Shown one piece after another: positions 7,787-15,555 of a stretch of 64,000 bases of DNA. The notes beneath the pieces were generated by a model that saw nothing but the letters and a program-made list of their open reading frames with translations, was not told the DNA's origin and did not search any database. Position 1 is the first letter of the stretch. Every line of letters begins with the position of its first letter. The stretch is from contig NZ_CAADFC020000025.1 of the NCBI RefSeq assembly GCF_900696085.1, positions 47,781 through 111,780 on the forward strand, given 5' to 3'. The stretch comes from Bradyrhizobium ivorense (GTDB lineage: Bacteria; Pseudomonadota; Alphaproteobacteria; Rhizobiales; Xanthobacteraceae). Both the position numbers and the translations under genes were made by a program.

Positions 7787-10498
7787 ATGTCGGTTGGTTC
7801 AACGTGCAGCGCGATGCCGGAAAACCGGTGGCTGTCGATCAAAGGTGTGCTGCGCGCCACGCGGATGGGCGCCATCCAGTGGCTCGTGCTGAGCGCCGCG
7901 CTGCTGGTGCTCGCCATCACGCTCGGCACCGGCTACCTTGCATTGCAGTTTCGCGAGCGTGCGCTGGAGATGTCCGAGCGCGAGCTCAACAACACGGCGC
8001 TGTTGCTGTCGCGGCATTTCGACCAGCAGCTCAGCGATCTCCAGCACGTCCACGACGATATCGTGAGCTACCTGCAGGCCGGTCAGGTCGACACCGCCGA
8101 CCAGTTCGAAAAGACGATGTCGCTGCTCAGCGCGCACGAGATGCTGCGCACCCGCCTTGCGGCTCTGCCGCATGTCGGCGGGCTCAATGTCTTCAACGCC
8201 AAGGGTTGGCTGATCAACTCGTCCGAGATGTGGCCGGTGCCCGACATCAATATCGCTGACCGGCGCTACTATCAGGAATTCACCTCGGGCAGGCCGACGT
8301 CGCCGGTCATCGTCGAGCCGGCGATGAGCAAGGTGACCGGCAACTGGACCACGATCTTCGCCCGCCGGATCACCGGCCGTAACGGCGAGATCATCGGCTT
8401 TGCCAGCCGCGGCGTCGAGCCCAGCCATTTCGAGGATTTCGTCGCGTCGCTGGCGCTGAACGGCGACACCGTGATCTCGATGATTCACCGCGACGGCACC
8501 ATCATCGCCCGCTACCCGCAGGATGCCAGCGTGGTCGGCCGCAACGTCATCGATCAGCCGCTGTTCCGCAAGGTCCTGAGCCTCGGCGGCAACACGTCGG
8601 GCCGCTTCGCCGGCACGTCGGGCGAGGAGAATGTCGGGGCGGTCCGGTCGCTGTCGCATTTTCCGATCCTGATCCTGGCGACGACCCGGACGTCCACCGC
8701 ACTGGAGGACTGGCGCGCCCAGACCAAGCTGCAGTTCTGCGCCGCTGTGCTCGCGGTGCTGATCGTCGTCGTCACGATCTTCCTGATCGTGCGCCAGCTG
8801 CAGCGCCAGCACGAGGCGGCGCGGCGCCGGCTGTCCGAGAAGAGCCAGCATCTCGACACCGCTATCAACACCATGACGCAGGGCCTGCTGCTGTTCGACG
8901 CCTCGGGCCGGCTGGTGATCTGCAATCAGCAATATATCGAGATGTTCGGTATCTCGCCGGAGATCGCAAGGCCCGGCTGCCACCTGCGCGAGCTGATCCT
9001 GCACCGACAGGCGACCGGCTCCTTTGTTGGCGACGTCGACGACTACTGCGCCCGTTTCACCAGTCCTGACAATGCCGAGGTCCAGGACATGGTGATCGCG
9101 ACGCCCGACGGCCGCAACATCCGCCTGATCTACAAGCGTTCGCCCGACGGCGGCTGGGCCACCACGCTCGAGGACGTCACCGAGGGCCGGCGCGCCCAGG
9201 CCAGGATCGAGTATCTCGCGCATTACGATGCGCTGACCAATCTGCCGAACCGGATGCTGTTCCAGCGCCACGCGGAAGGGCTGCTGCTCGAGCCCGCCGC
9301 GCGCGAATTCGCGATCCTCTACATCGATATCGACGAGTTCAAGCGCATCAACGACACGCTCGGCCATCTGGTCGGCGACGAATTCCTGCGCAGCGTGGCC
9401 GAGAAGCTGCGCCGGTCGGTCGGGCCGAACGACTTCATCGCACGCCTCGGCGGCGACGAGTTCGCGATCGTGCAGCACGACATCGCCTCGGATGACGACG
9501 TCAACGGACTGGTCGCGCGGATCTATCAGTCGCTGCGCGCGGCGTTCGACTGCCACGGCCATCGGCTGTCCGGCGATGCCAGCATCGGGATCGCGATCGC
9601 GCCGCGCCATGGCGCCGACCTGTTCGGCCTGCTCAAATGCGCCGACCTTGCGATGTACGCCGCCAAGGCGGCCGGCCGCCGGACCTATCGCTTCTTCGAT
9701 CCGGCGATGGAAGCCCAGGCCAATCTGCGCCGCGAGCTGGAGGCCGACCTGCGCACCGCGCTGGCCGAGGGCGGCTTCGAGCTGCACTATCAGCCGCTGG
9801 TCGATCTGCGCAGCGACGAGGTGACCGGCTGCGAAGCGCTGCTGCGCTGGCGCCATCCGGTGCGCGGCATGATCTCGCCGGCGGAGTTCGTGCCGGTTGC
9901 CGAGGAAACCGGCCTGATCGAGGACATCGGGCAGTGGGTGCTGCGCACCGCGTGCATCGAGGCGGCGGCGTGGCCGGCGCATGTGCGGGTCGCGGTCAAC
10001 GTTTCGCCGGTGCAGTTCAAATCGGAGACGCTGTCGCTGAAGGTCGCGAGCGCGCTCGCCGAGAGCGGGCTCGACGCGCGGCGGCTCGAGCTCGAGATCA
10101 CCGAGGCGGTGCTGATCGCCGACGACGATGCGGCGCTGGTCACGCTCGGCCAGCTTCGCGCACTCGGCGTCCACATCGCGCTCGACGATTTCGGCACCGG
10201 CTACTCGTCGCTGCAATATCTGCAGCGCTTCCCGTTCGACAAGATCAAGATCGACCGCAGCTTCGTCAAGGAAGTGACCCGTAACTCCGGCTCGGCCTCG
10301 ATCATCCGCGCGGTGGTCTCGATCGCCGCCGACCGCAACATGATCACGACGGCCGAAGGCGTCGAGACCGACCAGCAGCGCGACACCGTGCAGATGCTCG
10401 GCTGCACCCAGATGCAGGGCTATCTGTTCAGCAGGCCGGTTCCCGCACCCGACCTGCGGACGCTGCTGGCAGCCGACAGCGTCGAAGACGCCGCCTGA
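7787..10498 (+). CDS. Membrane sensor bifunctional diguanylate cyclase/phosphodiesterase (Cache-PAS-GGDEF-EAL)
   Basis: A 903-residue cyclic-di-GMP turnover protein in the inner membrane. TM1 is at about residues 28-52 and TM2 at about 316-339, enclosing a periplasmic Cache-like sensor. A PAS segment starts near 355, GGDEF is intact near 555 (RLGGDEFAIV) and EAL is intact near 683 (CEALLRWRHP). Further EAL-domain residues are present: VNVSP, ELEITE, DDFGTGYSS, AEGVET. Both catalytic motifs look functional; the usual RxxD inhibitory site before GGDEF is absent (GPND there). ATG 7787 follows AGGA; a second candidate is ATG 7814. It stands alone between the small hypothetical gene and the PPC protein gene. 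Confidence 0.93.
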   Translation: MSVGSTCSAMPENRWLSIKGVLRATRMGAIQWLVLSAALLVLAITLGTGYLALQFRERALEMSERELNNTALLLSRHFDQQLSDLQHVHDDIVSYLQAGQVDTADQFEKTMSLLSAHEMLRTRLAALPHVGGLNVFNAKGWLINSSEMWPVPDINIADRRYYQEFTSGRPTSPVIVEPAMSKVTGNWTTIFARRITGRNGEIIGFASRGVEPSHFEDFVASLALNGDTVISMIHRDGTIIARYPQDASVVGRNVIDQPLFRKVLSLGGNTSGRFAGTSGEENVGAVRSLSHFPILILATTRTSTALEDWRAQTKLQFCAAVLAVLIVVVTIFLIVRQLQRQHEAARRRLSEKSQHLDTAINTMTQGLLLFDASGRLVICNQQYIEMFGISPEIARPGCHLRELILHRQATGSFVGDVDDYCARFTSPDNAEVQDMVIATPDGRNIRLIYKRSPDGGWATTLEDVTEGRRAQARIEYLAHYDALTNLPNRMLFQRHAEGLLLEPAAREFAILYIDIDEFKRINDTLGHLVGDEFLRSVAEKLRRSVGPNDFIARLGGDEFAIVQHDIASDDDVNGLVARIYQSLRAAFDCHGHRLSGDASIGIAIAPRHGADLFGLLKCADLAMYAAKAAGRRTYRFFDPAMEAQANLRRELEADLRTALAEGGFELHYQPLVDLRSDEVTGCEALLRWRHPVRGMISPAEFVPVAEETGLIEDIGQWVLRTACIEAAAWPAHVRVAVNVSPVQFKSETLSLKVASALAESGLDARRLELEITEAVLIADDDAALVTLGQLRALGVHIALDDFGTGYSSLQYLQRFPFDKIKIDRSFVKEVTRNSGSASIIRAVVSIAADRNMITTAEGVETDQQRDTVQMLGCTQMQGYLFSRPVPAPDLRTLLAADSVEDAA

Positions 10499-10594
10499 GC
10501 GATCCGCCGTTCGAAGCGCCTTCGATCCATCAGGAACAATCCATGCCGCCTCAAATTGGGAGTCCAACGACGACTTTCAGAATCGAGGCGGTCC

Positions 10595-11041
10595 ATGAAA
10601 AGCAGGCAGGTATCCGATGCGCCCGGTGCGCAGGTTCACGTCGTTGTGCTCGACAGCGGCGAGGAGACCTTTGCCGCGCTGACGAAATTCGCCAACGATG
10701 AAAAGCTGGCGGCGGCATCGCTGACCGCGATCGGGGCGTTCGCGCGGGCGACCGTCGGCTGGTTCGATTTCGCGTCAAAGACCTACCGCAAGATCGAGAT
10801 CGACGAGCAGTGCGAGGTGCTGAGCGCCGTCGGCGACGTCGCCACCGGCGACGACGGCAAGGCCAGCCTTCATATCCATATCGTGCTCGGCTTGTCCGAC
10901 GGCTCGACCCGCGGCGGTCACCTGCTTGCAGGTCACGTGCGGCCGACCCTGGAGGTGGTGCTCACGGAAGTGCCGACCAGGCTACGTCGCACCAAGCGGC
11001 CCGATCTCGGCATCGCCTTGATCGATCTCGCCGCGAAGTAG
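10595..11041 (+). CDS. PPC/DUF296 domain protein
   Basis: A 148-residue protein consisting of one PPC (plant and prokaryote conserved, DUF296) domain. The conserved core is seen as LTAIGAFARATVGWFD, the metal-binding LHIHIVLG with its two His, and GGHLLAGHV. Bacterial members are trimeric and bind a metal; in plants the domain accompanies AT-hook DNA-binding proteins, but no AT-hook occurs here and the function in bacteria is unknown. Start ATG 10595 is preceded by GAGG with about 7 bases spacing, better than the frame opening at 10556. Confidence 0.82.
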   Translation: MKSRQVSDAPGAQVHVVVLDSGEETFAALTKFANDEKLAAASLTAIGAFARATVGWFDFASKTYRKIEIDEQCEVLSAVGDVATGDDGKASLHIHIVLGLSDGSTRGGHLLAGHVRPTLEVVLTEVPTRLRRTKRPDLGIALIDLAAK

Positions 11042-11391
11042 GCGTCGTCCGGCGGGGCTATTGCATATGGCTACGGGCCGGGTCGCATAACTCGTCATGC
11101 CAAGCTCGTCCCGCGCAGCTGCGGCCGTTTGCGCGATTTCGGAATATTGGAAGAATAACGGTGAGTTGCCCGACGTGTCAAGCGGCGTGTCGAACGCGGC
11201 GTGTCGAACGCTGGCCCGGTCGAGCGCCGGCCGTCACCGGCTACTTTGCATGGGGTTGTTTTTCGGCATTTGGCGGCGCGCCCCGCTGGGTAGGGGGAGC
11301 GAGCTACAAATTTCGATCTGCCGGGGCCGAACGCGGAACCGGAACCGCGGAACCGCGTTCCCTCGCGGGGGCTCGACCCGGCAGGCAATCC
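11042..11391. other. Intergenic region with short tandem duplication and hairpin
   Basis: No credible gene on either strand. It contains a perfect 14-bp tandem duplication at 11182-11209 (unit GCGGCGTGTCGAAC) with a degenerate third copy just before it. An inverted repeat GAACGCGG/CCGCGTTC at 11329-11336 and 11353-11360 lies 31 bases ahead of the next start codon. No promoter can be named with confidence. Confidence 0.5.
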
Positions 11392-11688
11392 ATGAAGACC
11401 GCAGCAACGTCGGCGGCCATACTCCTGTTTGCCTCTTGTGCGGCAAACGCGGAGAGCGGCCTTGCGTCCTATTATCGTGGCATCGGCAGGAACGGCGAGA
11501 TGACCTGCGCGCATCGCCACAGGGCATTCGGAACCATGCTCACCGTCTCCTATCGCGGGCGATCGATCCGCTGCCGCGTCAATGACCGCGGCCCGTTCAT
11601 CCGCGGACGCATCATCGACGTGTCGACCACGGCGGCGCGGGCGCTCGGCATCCTGCAGCACGGCGTCGCGCATGTCGTGATTCAGTAG
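11392..11688 (+). CDS. rlpA: RlpA-like double-psi beta-barrel exported protein
   Basis: A 98-residue exported protein made of a signal peptide (MKTAATSAAILLFASCAANA) and a single RlpA/DPBB domain. Hallmarks are the GLASYY start, NGEMTCAHRHRAFGT, VNDRGPFIRGRIIDVS and AARALGI. RlpA proteins bind or cleave peptidoglycan glycan strands lacking stem peptides at septa and poles. This is the short, single-domain form without the C-terminal SPOR domain of E. coli RlpA. The domain looks slightly shortened but retains the conserved His/Asp region. ATG 11392 places the signal peptide at the N-terminus; the much longer open frame upstream is non-coding in character. Confidence 0.85.
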   Translation: MKTAATSAAILLFASCAANAESGLASYYRGIGRNGEMTCAHRHRAFGTMLTVSYRGRSIRCRVNDRGPFIRGRIIDVSTTAARALGILQHGVAHVVIQ

Positions 11689-11710
11689 CGGCGCAGCCGG
11701 CGCGCTGCGT

Positions 11711-14173
11711 TCAAGGTCGGGAAGCGCGCTGCTCGGCGATCGCCTTGCGCAGCGTGCGCGACAGCGCCTCGACCGAATAGGGTTTCTGGATCAGCTCGAA
11801 GCCGCTGTGGGCGTTCTCGGCAAGCACGTTGCTGTAGCCGCTGGTCAGCACCACCGGCAGGCCGGGGAAGCGGTCGCGGATGACGCCGGCGAGCTCGACG
11901 CCGTTCATGCCGGGCATGATCACGTCGGAGAACACGAGGTCGGCAGCGAACTCGTCCTCCGAGAGGATCGCGAGCGCCGCGTTGGCACTGGCGGCGCGCT
12001 TGACCGAGTAGCCGAGGTCCTCGAGCAGCTCGGTGGAGAATTGGCCGACATCGTCATTGTCCTCGACGACGAGGACGCGATAGCCGCGCCCGATCGAGGC
12101 CTGCTCGCTGCCGGCGATTGCTGCGATCTTGGCGTCGGCCGGGCGCATCGCCTGCGGCAGATAGATCGTAAAGGTGGCGCCGTGCCCGGGTTTGCTGGTG
12201 ACCTCGATGTCGCCGTCGGACTGCTTGACGAAGCCGAAGGCCTGGCTCAGGCCGAGACCGGTTCCCTTGCCGACCTCCTTGGTCGTGAAGAACGGCTCGA
12301 AGATCGCGTCGAGATTTTCCGGCGAGATGCCGGTGCCGGTATCCCGGATCGAGACCGCGACGAAGTCGCCGCTGCGCGAGGCCTGGGCGCGCAGGGCAGG
12401 GATGGTCTGCACCTTCCTGACGGCGATCGTCAGCTGGCCCTCGCCATCCATGGCATCGCGGCCGTTGACCGCAAGATTGATCAGCGCGGTCTCGAACTGG
12501 CCGACGTCGGCGACCGCAAAGCAGTCGGGATTATCGATCCGCACCTCGATCTGAATCCGCACGCCGACCAGCGGGCGGATCAGCTGCACCACGCTGTCGA
12601 CCTGGGCGCCGACGTTGAATACTTCGGGATTGAGCGGCTGCCGGCGTGCGAATGCCAACAGCTGCGCGGTCAGCTTGGAGGCCCGCTCCACGGTGTCTGC
12701 GATCGCATCGATGTAGCGGCGGCGACGCTCGTCGGGGAGATCGCGGCGGCGCAGGAAGTCGGTCGCGGAGCGGATGATGGTCAGCAAATTGTTGAAGTCG
12801 TGCGCGACGCCGCCGGTAAGCTGGCCGACTGCCTCCATCTTCTGCGACTGTCGCAGCGCCTCCTCGCCGCGGCGGCGTTCGGTGATGTCGACGGCCTCCG
12901 GCACGGCGCCGACGATGCTGCCGTGCTGGTCGAGCAGCGGCCGCATCGCAAAATCGAAATAGCGCTCGCCCATCGGCAGGCGCAGCTGCATCTCGAGCTT
13001 GACCTCCTCGCCACGCATCACGGTCGCAAAGGCATTCTGGATCGTGCGCGGCATGCCTTCGGTCTCGGTGAACCACGGCGTGTCCCAGAACGGCCTGCCG
13101 ACGACGTCGCCCGCTTCGGCGCGGATGCCGGCCAGCGCCGTCTCGTTGGCGTAGAGCAAATTGCCGTCCTGGTTGAGCAGCATCTGATACTGATGGCTGG
13201 TTTCCAGGATCGCGCGCGTCTGCGCTTCGCGCGATTCGAGCTGCGCCGTGCGCTCCAGAATCCGCCGCTCCAGCGATTCGTTGAGCTTGCGCAGCTCGAT
13301 CTCGGCCTCCTTGGCCGAGGTGATGTCGTGGGCGACGCCGATGAAGCCGATGTGCTTGCCGTTCGCATCCCAGCGCGGCTGCGATTCCGAGCGCAGCCAG
13401 CGCCAGTCGCCGGCGGCATTGCGGTAGCGCGCCTCGAGCACGAACGGTTTTAGCGAGAGCTCGCCGGTGATCTGCTCCTGCAGGATGCGCGGCAGGTCGT
13501 CCGGATGCAGCGCCTTGCGCCAGTCGAACACGATCGCTTCCTCGAACGGCAGGCCGAGGAAGTCGAGATAGGCCTGGTTGGCGAACGAGCGGGTGCGGTC
13601 GAGCTTGGTCACCCAGACCGGGACCGGCGCGCTGTCGGCGATCAGGCGGAAGCGCTCCTCGCTCTCGCGCAGCGTCTCCTGCGCCAGCATCTGGTCGGTG
13701 ACGTCGAGATCGGCGCCGACCAGGCGCAGCGCGCGGCCGTTGCGGTCGCGCTCGATCTTGGCGACGACGCGGATCCAGCGGCTCTCGCCGTCGCTCGGAC
13801 GGATGATCCGGTATTCGTCGGTGTAATCCTCGCCGCCGCTCTTCAGCACGCTGAACAGGTGCTCGATGGTGCGCTCGCGGTCCTCGGGATGAACCCGCGA
13901 GATCCAGTCCTCATAGGCCTCGTTGACGTGTGCGTCCGACAGCCCGTGCACCAGCAGATATTCGGGGGAGCGGATGTTGCGCACGCCGTCGCGGAAGTCG
14001 ATCTCGAGCCCGCCGACCCGCGCGATGCGCTGGATCCGCGCCAGCTCGGCCTCGCGCTCCTGCAGCTCGCGATGGGCGCGGTCGCGCTCGCGCGCCAGCT
14101 CCTCAAGATGCTGCCGCAGCCGTTCGGCTGCCGCAGTTTCGGGGAGCACATCAGCGGGATCGGACGGGGTCAT
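11711..14173 (-). CDS. PAS-PAS-PAS hybrid sensor histidine kinase with receiver domain
   Basis: An 820-residue cytoplasmic hybrid kinase with no membrane helix. After a short coiled coil (LRQHLEELARERDRAHREL) come three PAS/PAC units at roughly residues 40-150, 155-285 and 305-435. The HisKA domain has its phospho-acceptor His at about 458 (GGVAHDFNNLL); the ATPase domain shows NLAVNGRDAM, DTGTGIS and GKGTGLGLS. The C-terminal receiver carries Asp at about 750 (FSDVIMPGMNG) and KPYS. It would sense redox, light or a small ligand through PAS and phosphorelay to an unlinked partner, since no response regulator is nearby. ATG 14173 is preferred to an upstream TTG at 14185. Confidence 0.93.
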   Translation of the reverse strand: MTPSDPADVLPETAAAERLRQHLEELARERDRAHRELQEREAELARIQRIARVGGLEIDFRDGVRNIRSPEYLLVHGLSDAHVNEAYEDWISRVHPEDRERTIEHLFSVLKSGGEDYTDEYRIIRPSDGESRWIRVVAKIERDRNGRALRLVGADLDVTDQMLAQETLRESEERFRLIADSAPVPVWVTKLDRTRSFANQAYLDFLGLPFEEAIVFDWRKALHPDDLPRILQEQITGELSLKPFVLEARYRNAAGDWRWLRSESQPRWDANGKHIGFIGVAHDITSAKEAEIELRKLNESLERRILERTAQLESREAQTRAILETSHQYQMLLNQDGNLLYANETALAGIRAEAGDVVGRPFWDTPWFTETEGMPRTIQNAFATVMRGEEVKLEMQLRLPMGERYFDFAMRPLLDQHGSIVGAVPEAVDITERRRGEEALRQSQKMEAVGQLTGGVAHDFNNLLTIIRSATDFLRRRDLPDERRRRYIDAIADTVERASKLTAQLLAFARRQPLNPEVFNVGAQVDSVVQLIRPLVGVRIQIEVRIDNPDCFAVADVGQFETALINLAVNGRDAMDGEGQLTIAVRKVQTIPALRAQASRSGDFVAVSIRDTGTGISPENLDAIFEPFFTTKEVGKGTGLGLSQAFGFVKQSDGDIEVTSKPGHGATFTIYLPQAMRPADAKIAAIAGSEQASIGRGYRVLVVEDNDDVGQFSTELLEDLGYSVKRAASANAALAILSEDEFAADLVFSDVIMPGMNGVELAGVIRDRFPGLPVVLTSGYSNVLAENAHSGFELIQKPYSVEALSRTLRKAIAEQRASRP

Positions 14174-14244
14174 ACGCGCAGGCAACCTCTGCGTTCAGTG
14201 AAACACAGGACGAGGCGGCTTTGCCAGCGGTGATTTTGCTGTGG

Positions 14245-15009
14245 TTACTTACCCTTGGCGGGTGGGCGGCAATTATAGGCCCTGCGGAACCCGGCTGCCT
14301 GCGCATCCTCCTCGGAGCAGAACCAGCGGTCCGGATTGGTTAAGCCGGGGTAACTGCGGCAGGCCTGCAGATGATAGATGCCGATATTGCCGGTGACGCG
14401 GGCGCGCACGGCGTATTTGCCCTTGATGTTGCAGCTTGCGGGCATCGGCAGGCTGTCGGGGAAGAGCGCGGCGCGTATCTGGGTGTCGCGGTCGGCGGGG
14501 CAGGAATTGCCGAGCAGGGCGCCGTCCTTCTTGCCGAGGCGGAAATCGCGCGGCGCGACGAAGCAGCCCTTCCACAGCCCGGCGCGATTGTCCCGCGCGG
14601 CGCCTTCATCCGGCTTGAAGCGGCCGGTCGCCGATGCCTCGAGGTTCAGCGCGTAACCCTTCTGAATCAGCAGCTGGCTCAGGCTGGTCGGGTCGCCCTC
14701 GATCTTGCAGACGCCGAGCCGGCGCTTCTTGGAGCTCGGATCGGCGCCGATGTCGTCGCAGCGCACCGGCTTGCCGCCGATCAGTTTTGCCAGTTGGTCC
14801 CGTGCTTCGATACCGCAGCTCCAGACGTCGGCGTGCTCGTCGGTGCAGAGCTGGTCGAGCGGCGGTGCGTCGATGCCGTCGAGCCGGTAGGTGGTGTTGC
14901 CAAGCTGGACGGTGCCGGCGTCCTTGATCACCGCTGACGCGGCGAGGCCGGGAGGCGCAGTCAGGCATGTCAGGAGAAGCGTCGTCAGAAGGGAAGCACG
15001 AAACTGCAT
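14245..15009 (-). CDS. Exported thermonuclease (SNase)-like protein
   Basis: A 254-residue exported protein with signal peptide MQFRASLLTTLLLTCLTAPPGLA. It contains a staphylococcal-nuclease-like domain: LGNTTYRLDGIDAPPLDQ, ARDQLAKLIGGKPVRCDD, KRRLGVCKIEG, LLIQKGYALN, ARDNRAGLWKGCF. The catalytic Arg-Glu-Arg set of true thermonuclease is only partly recognisable, so enzymatic activity is uncertain. A Cys-rich C-terminal extension of about 90 residues (CNIKGKYAV, CRSYPG, WFCSEEDAQAAGFRRAYNC) resembles the excalibur-type tail found on exported nucleases. Start ATG 15009. The SOS-box match at 15150 lies 140 bases upstream and could in principle serve this gene, but is closer to the divergent small gene. 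Confidence 0.8.
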   Translation of the reverse strand: MQFRASLLTTLLLTCLTAPPGLAASAVIKDAGTVQLGNTTYRLDGIDAPPLDQLCTDEHADVWSCGIEARDQLAKLIGGKPVRCDDIGADPSSKKRRLGVCKIEGDPTSLSQLLIQKGYALNLEASATGRFKPDEGAARDNRAGLWKGCFVAPRDFRLGKKDGALLGNSCPADRDTQIRAALFPDSLPMPASCNIKGKYAVRARVTGNIGIYHLQACRSYPGLTNPDRWFCSEEDAQAAGFRRAYNCRPPAKGK

Positions 15010-15149
15010 TTTTTCACGTCGGGGGCCTGGCTGATGTCACGGACTGTCTAGCACAGTCGGGCGCGGTCAAACCAAGAGCCATGGCCCGATGGATCATCCG
15101 GCGCGTTGCAGTGAGTAGACTCAACTCAAACGGTACATTGACTTGATGA

Positions 15150-15164
15150 GAACAAAATAGGAAC
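15150..15164 (+). promoter_or_regulatory. LexA (SOS) box, alphaproteobacterial type
   Basis: GAACAAAATAGGAAC is a perfect match to the alphaproteobacterial LexA operator GAAC-N7-GAAC (GTTC-N7-GTTC on the other strand), including the AT-rich centre. A TTGACT at 15138-15143 would make a -35 element with the box covering the spacer and -10 region. The small gene starting at 15197 lies 32 bases downstream. Confidence 0.7.
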
Positions 15165-15196
15165 ATAAGCCGGCTCCCTTGATCCGGATATTTCCC

Positions 15197-15403
15197 ATGC
15201 CTGCCGCACTGCCCGAAACTGACGACGATAACGGGCTGGAAGCGGCCGTCGATCAGGCGATTTCCGCCTGCGGCGGGGACATGCGGGCGGCGATCCGCGC
15301 GTTGATCGTCGCCAATGAATTTCTGGAGAACGAGGTCAGCGAGCTGATGAAGGCGGTCTCGCACGCCTATACGCGCGGCCGCTTCCAGAGCTATTCGGGC
15401 TGA
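15197..15403 (+). CDS. Small acidic/helical protein, putative SOS-regulated, unknown function
   Basis: A 68-residue soluble protein predicted to be mostly helical (LEAAVDQAISACGGDMRAAIRALIVANEFLENEVSELMKAV). No enzyme motif; the helix pattern resembles a small dimeric or adaptor protein. ATG 15197 is used although TTG 15179 is also in frame; the ATG gives a normal distance from the promoter. The perfect LexA box 32 bases upstream suggests induction by DNA damage. It faces the nuclease-like gene divergently and is followed by pccA after 152 bases. Confidence 0.65.
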   Translation: MPAALPETDDDNGLEAAVDQAISACGGDMRAAIRALIVANEFLENEVSELMKAVSHAYTRGRFQSYSG

Positions 15404-15555
15404 AATACCGCTCGGGCCGCCGAAGCGGCCGGGCAGGGCTGCACTTGCCTCCGGGACAATTTGCTGTACCACGGAGTGGTGACGCCCAATCGCCCGTGCC
15501 AGATTGCGCGGGGAGGATCCTGCCCAAAGTCCGAAAAAAGCCCAAGCAAGAGAGC

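Noticed and set aside
7799..10567. Minus-strand 922-codon frame opposite the GGDEF-EAL gene
   Set aside because: Composition is Arg/Ala/His-rich without domains; the opposite strand has complete GGDEF and EAL motifs.
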